The position numbers and the translations under genes were made by a program. Under the pieces are notes generated by a model. The model was not told the DNA's origin, searched no databases, and worked only from the letters and a program-made list of their open reading frames with translations. Below are positions 1 through 7,199 of a stretch of 10,798 nt of DNA, piece by piece. This stretch comes from Sphingomonas sp. (GTDB lineage Bacteria > Pseudomonadota > Alphaproteobacteria > Sphingomonadales > Sphingomonadaceae): contig JAICVC010000065.1 in the NCBI GenBank assembly GCA_025935515.1, forward strand, positions 1 through 10,798, read 5' to 3'. Position 1 is the first letter of the stretch, and the number at the start of each line of letters is the position of its first letter.

Positions 1-105
1 CGGACTTGAACGCGGTCATCCACGGCCGACTAAGCGCATTGATGCCGAGCGCCAATCGTCGATCGGGAACCTGCGCCCTCCACCGAGCGTCCAATGGCTG
101 CAACT

Positions 106-110
106 GGAGA
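106..110 (+). promoter_or_regulatory. Ribosome binding site supporting the TTG start of the SDR gene
   Basis: GGAGA lies five bases before TTG 116. It is the main support for a TTG start, because no other start codon exists in that frame inside the window. The ATG at 94 is in a different frame. Confidence 0.55.
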
Positions 111-115
111 AGCTG

Positions 116-1123
116 TTGACCGAAGTAGCGGTCATTACCGGCGCGTCCGCGGGAATTGGGCGAGCGACGGCCCGCGAGTTCGCGACTCGCGGCTGCAAGG
201 TTGCCTTGCTCGCCCGCGGGCGTGCGGGGCTGAAGGCGACCGCGCGCGAGGTCGAGCATCTCGGCGGCGAAGCGCTCGTCATCCCAACCGATGTCGCCGA
301 CCACGCAGTGGTCGAGCGTGCGGCGGAGCAGGTGGCCGCGGAATGGGGCGCGATCGACATCTGGGTGAACAACGCCTTCGCCGGCATCTTCTCGCGGTTC
401 ATGGACATGAGCGCCGAGGAATATCGCCGGGTCACTGACGTCACCTATTTCGGCCAGGTGCACGGCACTCGCGCGGCGTTGAAGCACATGCTCCCGCGCA
501 ATTCGGGAACCATCGTGCTGATCGGATCGGCGCTCGCCTATCGCGGCATCCCGCTTCAGTCGGCCTATTGCGCGGCAAAGCACGCGGTGCAGGGTTTCCA
601 GGATTCGCTGCGCGCGGAGCTGCTGGCGGCGGACAGCGACGTGCGGCTGACGATGGTCCAGCTGCCGGGGGTCAACACACCGCAGTTCGACTGGGTTCGA
701 GCGCATACCAAGGGCACGCCCCGTCCGGTCGGGGCGATCTATCAACCCGAGGTCGCGGCGCGCGCGATCTGGAAAGCCGCTCACTCCAGCCGCAAGCAAT
801 GGATCGTCGGTGCGCCGGCGTACCAGGCGATCGTTGCCGACAAGCTCTTCTCGCCGCTGCTCGACCGCTATCTGGCGAGGGACAATATCCAGGCGCAGCA
901 GGAGCCCGAACCGGTGGCCAAGGATCGAACCGACAATCTGTTCGAGCCGGCGGACGAGCGCGCCGATGCAGGCGCGCACGGCCGCTTCGACGGTCAGTCC
1001 CGTACTCGCTCGCCCCTGCTGTGGGCGAGCGAACATCGCGGCTGGCTTGCGGCCGGTGCCGCCCTCGCGATGGGTACCGGCGTTGTCACTGCACTCAAGG
1101 GCCCAGGAGGAGAGAAACGATGA
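116..1123 (+). CDS. SDR family oxidoreductase with hydrophobic C-terminal tail
   Basis: This is a classical short-chain dehydrogenase/reductase, expected to move hydride between NAD(P)H and an alcohol or carbonyl substrate. The cofactor motif TGASAGIG lies at residues 8-15, the NNAF version of the NNAG motif at 85-88, the catalytic serine at S138, and the YxxxK pair at Y151/K155. The Rossmann core ends near residue 250. After it comes a polar, acidic linker and a hydrophobic stretch at about 308-327 (GWLAAGAALAMGTGVVTALK), so the enzyme may be tethered to the membrane by its C-terminus. At 335 residues it is longer than the usual 250 or so. The chosen start is TTG at 116, with GGAGA five bases upstream. 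The frame stays open to the window edge without another ATG/GTG/TTG, so a start outside the window cannot be excluded. Its last four bases overlap the next gene (ATGA). The substrate cannot be told from sequence. Confidence 0.9.
   Translation: MTEVAVITGASAGIGRATAREFATRGCKVALLARGRAGLKATAREVEHLGGEALVIPTDVADHAVVERAAEQVAAEWGAIDIWVNNAFAGIFSRFMDMSAEEYRRVTDVTYFGQVHGTRAALKHMLPRNSGTIVLIGSALAYRGIPLQSAYCAAKHAVQGFQDSLRAELLAADSDVRLTMVQLPGVNTPQFDWVRAHTKGTPRPVGAIYQPEVAARAIWKAAHSSRKQWIVGAPAYQAIVADKLFSPLLDRYLARDNIQAQQEPEPVAKDRTDNLFEPADERADAGAHGRFDGQSRTRSPLLWASEHRGWLAAGAALAMGTGVVTALKGPGGEKR
1105..1110 (+). promoter_or_regulatory. Strong Shine-Dalgarno site of the DUF2231 gene
   Basis: AGGAGG, nine bases before ATG 1120, lies inside the 3' end of the SDR reading frame. 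It fixes the start of the DUF2231 protein well downstream of the earlier in-frame codons, which merely shadow the SDR gene. Confidence 0.75.
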
Positions 1124-1593
1124 ACGGAAACGATACCGCCCGCAGCGGAAATCCGCACAGTACCGCCAAGATCGCGTCGCATCCCATCCACCCGATGCTG
1201 ATCCCGTTCCCGATCGTCTGCTTCATCCTCACCTTCATCCTCGACATCGTCTATTCGCGCGGCGACGGCGGCGTTGCCGAGGCATCGACGTGGATCCTGG
1301 GGTTCGGCCTGGTCATGGCCGCGCTTGCCGCAGTGACCGGGCTGACCGATTATCTCGGGGACGAGCGCGTTAGGCGCCTGTCGGACGCGTTGAAGCACAT
1401 GCTGGCGAACGTGACCGCGGTGGTGCTCGAACTGGTCAACTTCGTGCTGCGCCTGAAGGATCCGGACTCGATCGGTTCGGTCGGCGTTTACATTTCAGCC
1501 GTCGTTGTCCTGATCCTGCTGTACAGCGGCTGGAAGGGTGGGGACCTCGTCTTCAAGCACGGCGTCGGCGTGCGCGATCGCTCGAACCTATAG
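1120..1593 (+). CDS. DUF2231-type small inner-membrane protein
   Basis: A 157-residue integral membrane protein. Near the N-terminus it has the pattern typical of the DUF2231 family, HPIHPMLIPFPIV (residues 21-33), which opens the first membrane segment (about 25-46). Further hydrophobic segments lie at about 57-77, 93-111 and 121-138, giving four helices. The function of DUF2231 proteins is not established; some members occur beside redox or haem proteins. No catalytic residues can be assigned here. The ATG at 1120 is preceded by AGGAGG (1105-1110) at nine-base spacing, one of the best ribosome binding sites in the window. It overlaps the SDR stop codon (ATGA), which suggests translational coupling and a shared role at the membrane. 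Confidence 0.85.
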   Translation: MNGNDTARSGNPHSTAKIASHPIHPMLIPFPIVCFILTFILDIVYSRGDGGVAEASTWILGFGLVMAALAAVTGLTDYLGDERVRRLSDALKHMLANVTAVVLELVNFVLRLKDPDSIGSVGVYISAVVVLILLYSGWKGGDLVFKHGVGVRDRSNL

Positions 1594-1606
1594 CGGTCGA
1601 TCCGCC

Positions 1607-3358
1607 TTGTTGAGGGTCGTCTCTTTCAAGAAGGCGATCCTCGCCGGCAGCGCCGGAGCGCTCGTCTGGGAAGTGGCGGCGAGGCTGCTGGCGCTTGCCG
1701 GGCTTCCCGTCTTCGACCTCGTCGGCGAATTGGGCACGGTGCTGTTCCGGCATGGTTCGCCCGCGGAGTGGTGGCCCGCCGGGGCCGCGGCGCATCTTGC
1801 GGTCGGGGTCGCCTGGGCGGTCTTTTACGCTTATTTCGTGTGGGCCCGCTGGCGCTGGCCGCCGGCGCTTCAGGGCCTCGCGTTCGCCGCTCTTCCGGCA
1901 TTGCTCGCCATTTTCGTGATGGTGCCGCAGCTGCGGCTGATGCACCTCAACCAGGAGATCGCTCACCTGGGATGGTCATCGGCCCTCACCGGGCTCGAGC
2001 CAGCCGTGCTCGGCACGATTTTGCTCGGCCATGCCCTGTTCGGGCTGACCGTCGGCGCGATCTACACCCGTCCGGTGGGCTACCCGGTCGACCGGATGCC
2101 GCAATTCGGCGGCGCACGGCGCCGGCAACGCTCCAGCTCCAGGCGGCGGCAGCCGGACGGCGCCTTCATGTTCGCGACCGGGATCGAGTGCAGCTATCCG
2201 ACCATCGAGCAGGGAAAATGGCGGCGCGACGAAATGGAAACGACGCGCCACTACGAGCTGTGGCCGCAGGATTTCGAGCTGGCCCGGCGGATCGGCGTGT
2301 CGCACCTCCGCTACGGGCCGCCGCTCCACCTGATCAATGCGGGGCCCGGCCAGTTCCGCTGGGAGCTGACCGACGGGGCAATGGCCGACCTCGAGCAGCA
2401 CGGGCCCGAGCCGATCGTCGACCTGTGCCATTTCGGAGTCCCGCACTGGCTCGGCGATTTTCAGAACGCGGAGCTGGCGCGGCCCCTCGCGGAATATGCA
2501 GCGGCCTTTGCGCGGCGTTATCCCTGGGTGCGCTTCTATACGCCGGTCAATGAAATGTTCGTGTCCGCGCGGATGAGCGCGCTCGACGGCGTGTGGAACG
2601 AGCAGCTGCGCGACGAAGGAGCATTCATCGCCGCCACCTTCAACCTCGCCGCGGCCAGCGTGGCGATGACCGACGCCCTTCTCGCCGTTCGGCCGGACGC
2701 GGTCTTCGTCAACAGCGAGAGCAGCGAGTTCTACCAGCCCTGTTGCCCCGACCCAGACGTCCAGGCCCTCGCCGAGCTGGAGAATGAGCGGCGCTTCCTG
2801 CCGCTCGACCTGCTTTACGCGCATGAGCTTAGCGAGCGGATGCTCGGTTGTGTCAAGGAACACGGGCGGTTCGACGAATATCGGCGGCTGCTGGAGCGGC
2901 AGGTGCCGCGGCGGACCATTCTTGGCGTCGATTATTACGAGTGGAACGAGAAGCTGATCGACCAGGACGGCCGCAAGCTGGCACTCGGGGAGCTGTTCGG
3001 CTGGTACGTGATCGCCAACCAATATTGGGAGCGGTACCGGCGCCCGATGATGCATACCGAGACCAACCGGATCGACGCGTCGGACGCACCACGCTGGCTG
3101 TGGCGCCAGTGGCACAACGTGCAGCTACTCCGCCGCGCGGGCGTGCCGCTGGTCGGTTTCACCTGGTACAGCCTGATCGATCAGGTCGACTGGGGAATTG
3201 CGCTCGGGCAGGCGAACGGCGCGATCGACCCGGTCGGGCTGTTCGACCTCAATCGCGACCCGCGCGCCGTCGGCCTCGCCTACATGCACCTGATCGAGAT
3301 GCACCGCGACCAGCCCGAATATCGTGAGTGCGCGGCCTTGAAGGACCTGGTGGACTGA
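1607..3358 (+). CDS. Four-helix membrane module fused to a family 1 glycoside hydrolase domain
   Basis: A 583-residue fusion. Residues 1-155 form four hydrophobic segments (about 10-32, 57-79, 88-109, 134-153) without recognised catalytic residues. A basic linker follows (171-182, rich in Arg/Ser/Gln), then a GH1 (beta-glucosidase-like) TIM-barrel domain from about 187 to the end. GH1 landmarks are a strand-1 FATGIE segment (189-194), CHFG (274-277), the acid/base glutamate E316 in TPVNE, and the nucleophile E485 in HTETN, so a retaining glycosidase is predicted. Four helices with lysines at the N-terminus and the arginine-rich linker place the hydrolase on the cytoplasmic side (inference). 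The start is uncertain: TTG 1607 (or TTG 1610) lacks a clear ribosome site. The GTG at 1538 would add a peptide shadowing the DUF2231 gene and is disfavoured. In-frame ATGs at 2096 and 2168 could begin a free GH1 enzyme. Its stop overlaps the next start (TGATG). The sugar substrate is unknown. Confidence 0.85.
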   Translation: MLRVVSFKKAILAGSAGALVWEVAARLLALAGLPVFDLVGELGTVLFRHGSPAEWWPAGAAAHLAVGVAWAVFYAYFVWARWRWPPALQGLAFAALPALLAIFVMVPQLRLMHLNQEIAHLGWSSALTGLEPAVLGTILLGHALFGLTVGAIYTRPVGYPVDRMPQFGGARRRQRSSSRRRQPDGAFMFATGIECSYPTIEQGKWRRDEMETTRHYELWPQDFELARRIGVSHLRYGPPLHLINAGPGQFRWELTDGAMADLEQHGPEPIVDLCHFGVPHWLGDFQNAELARPLAEYAAAFARRYPWVRFYTPVNEMFVSARMSALDGVWNEQLRDEGAFIAATFNLAAASVAMTDALLAVRPDAVFVNSESSEFYQPCCPDPDVQALAELENERRFLPLDLLYAHELSERMLGCVKEHGRFDEYRRLLERQVPRRTILGVDYYEWNEKLIDQDGRKLALGELFGWYVIANQYWERYRRPMMHTETNRIDASDAPRWLWRQWHNVQLLRRAGVPLVGFTWYSLIDQVDWGIALGQANGAIDPVGLFDLNRDPRAVGLAYMHLIEMHRDQPEYRECAALKDLVD

Positions 3359-3870
3359 TGGCGGGGTTTCTCAGCGCGCATGGCTACGACCCGGGACCGA
3401 CGCAGCGCCCGTTCCTTGCCGGGGCGATCTCAGGAATTGTTGCGACCATTCCCGCGATTGCGATCCTCCAGGCCTTCGGATCGCTTCGGGTCGAAGCGAA
3501 AATCCTCGGCATTTCGGAGTTCGCGACCCTCGCGGCCGGATGGGTGCTGATGGCGGTTTCCGGAGCGGTCTATGCGCGCCTGTTCGGCCGCGCGGCGAAT
3601 GAGAAGCGCGGCGGATGGCTGTTCGGAATGGCGTTCGGATTTGCGTTATGGGCCGGAGGAGGGGTGCTGGTTCTGCCGCTGGTCAGCGGCGGCAAAGCCC
3701 CGGCCGGCGAGGCGGCCATCGGCCTGTTCCTGTCGCTGGTCGCCTGGGGGGCGGCGCTTGGCGCACTTCATCCGTTCATTCATCGGCCGTTGCACGAGCG
3801 GCTAGAAACGGCGGCGGATCGAATGGGCCCGCAGGTTGGGACGTCAAAAACGGGCAAAGCGGGCCGCTAA
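3358..3870 (+). CDS. Small four-helix membrane protein of unknown function
   Basis: A 170-residue integral membrane protein that I do not recognise by name. Four hydrophobic segments lie at about 19-40, 55-75, 86-108 and 117-137. The tail after HPFIHRPLHERLE (138-150) is basic and polar. Its helices resemble the membrane module of the preceding GH1 fusion in order and in small motifs (LAG near the start of helix 1, G-[LM]-A-F in helix 3, an L/V-G-A turn before an R-P pair at the end of helix 4), so the two may be distant paralogues. ATG 3358 shares its A with the TGA stop of the fusion gene, and AAGGA (3341-3345) lies upstream. Translation is therefore probably coupled, which would favour matched synthesis of the two proteins. 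It ends the operon. Confidence 0.75.
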   Translation: MAGFLSAHGYDPGPTQRPFLAGAISGIVATIPAIAILQAFGSLRVEAKILGISEFATLAAGWVLMAVSGAVYARLFGRAANEKRGGWLFGMAFGFALWAGGGVLVLPLVSGGKAPAGEAAIGLFLSLVAWGAALGALHPFIHRPLHERLETAADRMGPQVGTSKTGKAGR

Positions 3871-3872
3871 TT

Positions 3873-4328
3873 TTATCGGTTCGGCGTGCAGCGCTTCCCT
3901 TCATATTGGAAGCGGTTCCGCACGTACGCGGTGCCGTTCCAGCGAAGCACGGGGAAGCAGAAGCCGGGGCCGCCGACCGAGATGTCGGGCATTCGCGCGG
4001 CGCCGCGCGTTGGAAGAAACTCGGCAATCCCTTGCGACTGGTGAAGCACGGTCCAGCGGCCGCTCGCCTGCTTGGTCAGCAGCCGGAAGCCGGTGCCGGT
4101 ATTGCCGTAGCAGAAGGTGCCGCCCTCGGTAACGACCGCCTCGGGGCGACCGTCGCCGTTGAGATCGCGATAGGTCTCAATCGCGCCGGGCTCGTACGGG
4201 CCGCCATCCGGTTGATAGCAATCGGTTCGCCATTCGCGGCCCGCCCGCTTGAATCCGGCGGCAGAAAAGATCGCCGCTTGCTCTGCGGCCGGTACAGTGA
4301 GGGCGGCAGCCATCAGGAGAGTCAGCAT
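3873..4328 (-). CDS. Putative secreted protein with DLNGDGRPE motif
   Basis: A 151-residue hypothetical protein. It starts with a short signal peptide (MLTLLMAAALTVPAAEQ, likely cut near residues 14-15), so it is probably periplasmic. The segment DLNGDGRPEAVV (55-66) resembles an FG-GAP/VCBS-type calcium-binding loop, seen here once rather than as the repeats of a beta-propeller. Four cysteines remain after the signal (C37, C73, C124, C147), enough for two disulfides, as suits a periplasmic protein. AAGG stands seven bases before ATG. It follows metK on the same strand by 32 nt but is separated from it by a hairpin, so co-transcription is open. Its stop is 2 nt from the convergent operon's stop. 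No function can be assigned. Confidence 0.7.
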   Translation of the reverse strand: MLTLLMAAALTVPAAEQAAIFSAAGFKRAGREWRTDCYQPDGGPYEPGAIETYRDLNGDGRPEAVVTEGGTFCYGNTGTGFRLLTKQASGRWTVLHQSQGIAEFLPTRGAARMPDISVGGPGFCFPVLRWNGTAYVRNRFQYEGKRCTPNR

Positions 4329-4348
4329 GCTGCGGCCTTATCCGATTT

Positions 4349-4360
4349 GCCGCCTCCGAA

Positions 4361-4369
<9 letters not shown>
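4349..4369 (-). terminator. Hairpin spanning the metK stop codon
   Basis: A perfect 7-bp inverted repeat, GCCGCCT and AGGCGGC, with a 7-nt loop overlaps the last codons and stop of metK. In the metK direction it is followed by AAAT, not a U-run. It is therefore not a textbook intrinsic terminator, and could instead act as a processing or partial stop signal before the small secreted-protein gene. Confidence 0.35.
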
Positions 4370-5575
<1,206 letters not shown>

Positions 5576-5601
5576 AAGCGGAGGCGAGTCCTTCGATTCG
5601 A

Positions 5602-5623
5602 GATATAAGGAAAGCTTTATATG
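5602..5623 (-). promoter_or_regulatory. Candidate operator: AT-rich 9-4-9 inverted repeat upstream of metK
   Basis: Read toward metK the half-sites are CATATAAAG and CCTTATATC, separated by CTTT. The outer arms pair at seven of nine positions. The repeat lies 27 nt before the metK ATG and is by far the most AT-rich patch in the surrounding high-GC sequence. From memory, SahR-type ArsR-family regulators that sense S-adenosylhomocysteine bind AT-rich palindromes before methionine-cycle genes in Proteobacteria, so a site of that kind is inferred. The TATAAA inside could also be part of a -10 element. No known SAM riboswitch was recognised in this 54-nt gap. Confidence 0.45.
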
Positions 5624-5629
5624 CCGCCT

Positions 5630-7144
5630 CTAGCGACGGCGGCGTGCCAAGACAATGCCGCCGATGATCAGCAGGAATCCCAGAACGAGCGGGATGATAT
5701 TGCCGAAGCGCGCGAAGGGCGGCGGCGAGTCGGCGGCGGGCGGGAGCACGGCATCGATCGCACCGGCCGTGCGCCACGGAAGCGACTTCACGATATTGCC
5801 GCGCCCATCGATCACCGCGCTGATCCCCGTCGGGGTGGAACGGATCACCGGCAGGCCCTCTTCGGCGGCCCGCAGCCGGGCCTGGGCGAGATGCTGCGGC
5901 GGGCCCCAGCGCCCGAACCAGGCGTCGTTCGACGGATTGAAGATGAAGGCCGGACGGTGCTTCTCCTCCACGACCTCGCCCGAGAAGATGATCTCGTAGC
6001 AGAGTTGCAGCCCGACTCGGCCCCACTGGCCGCCGACATTGATGGTGCGCGGCCCGGGTCCCGCCATGAAGTCGGTATCGCCCGGAGCAAGGCGCGACAG
6101 GCCAATGGCCGAGAGCAGCGGGCGCATCGGCAGATATTCGCCGTAGGGCACGAGATGGGCCTTGTCGTAGCGGCCGATGATCTTGCCCCCGGGCGCGAGC
6201 GCGAAAATGCTGTTGGCCGCACCTGTGACGTGCACTCCGTCCTTCGAATCGAGCGCGATTCCGCCGGTGAGCAGCCGGTCGTTGGGACCGAGGAGCGAGG
6301 TGGCGCGGGTCCGCTGGAACTCTGCCATCGCCTGGTGTTCATCGGTCCGTGCATCGGTCAGCGGATCGGTGACCGCCGCCTCGGGCCATAACAGCAGCCG
6401 CGGCTCGCTGGAGGGCTGCCCTGAGAGCATGGCGAGACGGCGCGCGGCTTCCTCGTCGAACCCCGGCCGCCATTTGTCCTCCTGGCCAATGTTCGGTTGC
6501 ACGACACGTACGTTCATGACTGCAAGCGGATCGGCCGGCACCGACGAGGATGGGAGCACCCAGAGCAGCGCCGAAACGCCGACGATGACCACCAGCGGCA
6601 GCCATTTCCGGTAATATTCGAGCCAGATCGCGCCGCCGAGGAGCACGACCAGGCCCGACAGGCCGTAAGTACCGATCAGCGCGGTGATGGTGATGAGCGG
6701 CGTCGGCGCTAGTGCCGCGGCGGCCGGATTCCACGGGAACCCGGTGAACATCGTCCCGCGCAGCCATTCCGTAACCGCCCAGGCTCCGCCAAGGACGGTG
6801 ACCAGCACCACGCGATCCTCACGCCCGAAGCGCCAGGCGAGACCGGCGGCGAGCGCCGGATAGATGGCGAGGTAGAGCGACAGGAGGACGACCGCGACCC
6901 AGCCCAGCCAGGCCGGCATTGCCGCCTGGTAGGTGAAGGCGGTCGCTATCCAATTGAGGCCGACCACGAATTGGCCGACGCCGAATGCCCAGCCGATGAA
7001 CAGCGCGCGGCCGACGCTCTTCGAACGGCAGATGAACTCGCAGAGTATCGCGAAGGCAACGGGCAGCAGCGGCCACAGGCCGACCGGCTCAAACGCGAAG
7101 GCCGATGCCACGCCGGCCAGGAACGCATAAAGGACGTAGACCAT
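5630..7144 (-). CDS. lnt: Apolipoprotein N-acyltransferase
   Basis: Adds the third acyl chain to the N-terminal cysteine of lipoproteins, taking it from a phospholipid, the last step of lipoprotein maturation; an inner-membrane enzyme with its active site on the periplasmic side. About seven hydrophobic segments lie in the first 200 residues and one near the C-terminus (482-500), flanking a nitrilase-type domain (about 212-465). The catalytic triad is visible: E255 in WPEAA, K328 in RYDKAHLVPYGEYLP, and C382 in LCYEIIF. Also typical are VVQPNIGQ (214-221) and NPSNDAWFG (403-411). The 504-residue length is normal. The ATG at 7144 gives the expected N-terminal helix but has no clear Shine-Dalgarno; a hairpin occupies the bases just before it. 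The adjacent upstream gene encodes a predicted lipoprotein, a substrate class of this enzyme. Confidence 0.97.
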   Translation of the reverse strand: MVYVLYAFLAGVASAFAFEPVGLWPLLPVAFAILCEFICRSKSVGRALFIGWAFGVGQFVVGLNWIATAFTYQAAMPAWLGWVAVVLLSLYLAIYPALAAGLAWRFGREDRVVLVTVLGGAWAVTEWLRGTMFTGFPWNPAAAALAPTPLITITALIGTYGLSGLVVLLGGAIWLEYYRKWLPLVVIVGVSALLWVLPSSSVPADPLAVMNVRVVQPNIGQEDKWRPGFDEEAARRLAMLSGQPSSEPRLLLWPEAAVTDPLTDARTDEHQAMAEFQRTRATSLLGPNDRLLTGGIALDSKDGVHVTGAANSIFALAPGGKIIGRYDKAHLVPYGEYLPMRPLLSAIGLSRLAPGDTDFMAGPGPRTINVGGQWGRVGLQLCYEIIFSGEVVEEKHRPAFIFNPSNDAWFGRWGPPQHLAQARLRAAEEGLPVIRSTPTGISAVIDGRGNIVKSLPWRTAGAIDAVLPPAADSPPPFARFGNIIPLVLGFLLIIGGIVLARRRR

Positions 7145-7163
7145 CGGCTGGCATGGCTAGCCG
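7145..7163 (-). other. Inverted repeat immediately before the lnt start codon
   Basis: CGGCTGGC and GCTAGCCG pair at seven of eight positions around a 3-nt loop. The repeat directly abuts the lnt ATG and occupies the place where a ribosome site would lie. It could end transcription of the upstream lipoprotein gene, although there is no U-run, or limit lnt initiation. Only the sequence symmetry is seen; the role is inferred. Confidence 0.3.
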
Positions 7164-7199
7164 GTGCTGCGCGTTAACGAAAGCCTGTACGAGGCCGCG

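Noticed and set aside
94..438. ATG-started frame overlapping the SDR start
   Set aside because: Arg/Gly-rich shadow in a different frame; the overlapping frame carries all SDR motifs.
1538..1606. GTG at 1538 as start of the membrane-GH1 fusion
   Set aside because: It would overlap the DUF2231 gene by 56 bases, the extra residues are a Ser/Ala-rich shadow, and the purine stretch before it is too close to act as a ribosome site.
2135..2155. Arg/Ser-rich stretch in the GH1 fusion linker as a low-complexity repeat
   Set aside because: Only a short run of CGG/AGG/TCC codons; better explained as a basic linker after the last membrane helix than as a repeat element.
5576..5629. SAM riboswitch upstream of metK
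   Set aside because: The gap is only 54 nt and does not show the conserved core of the SAM-I, SAM-II or SAM/SAH classes as I know them.
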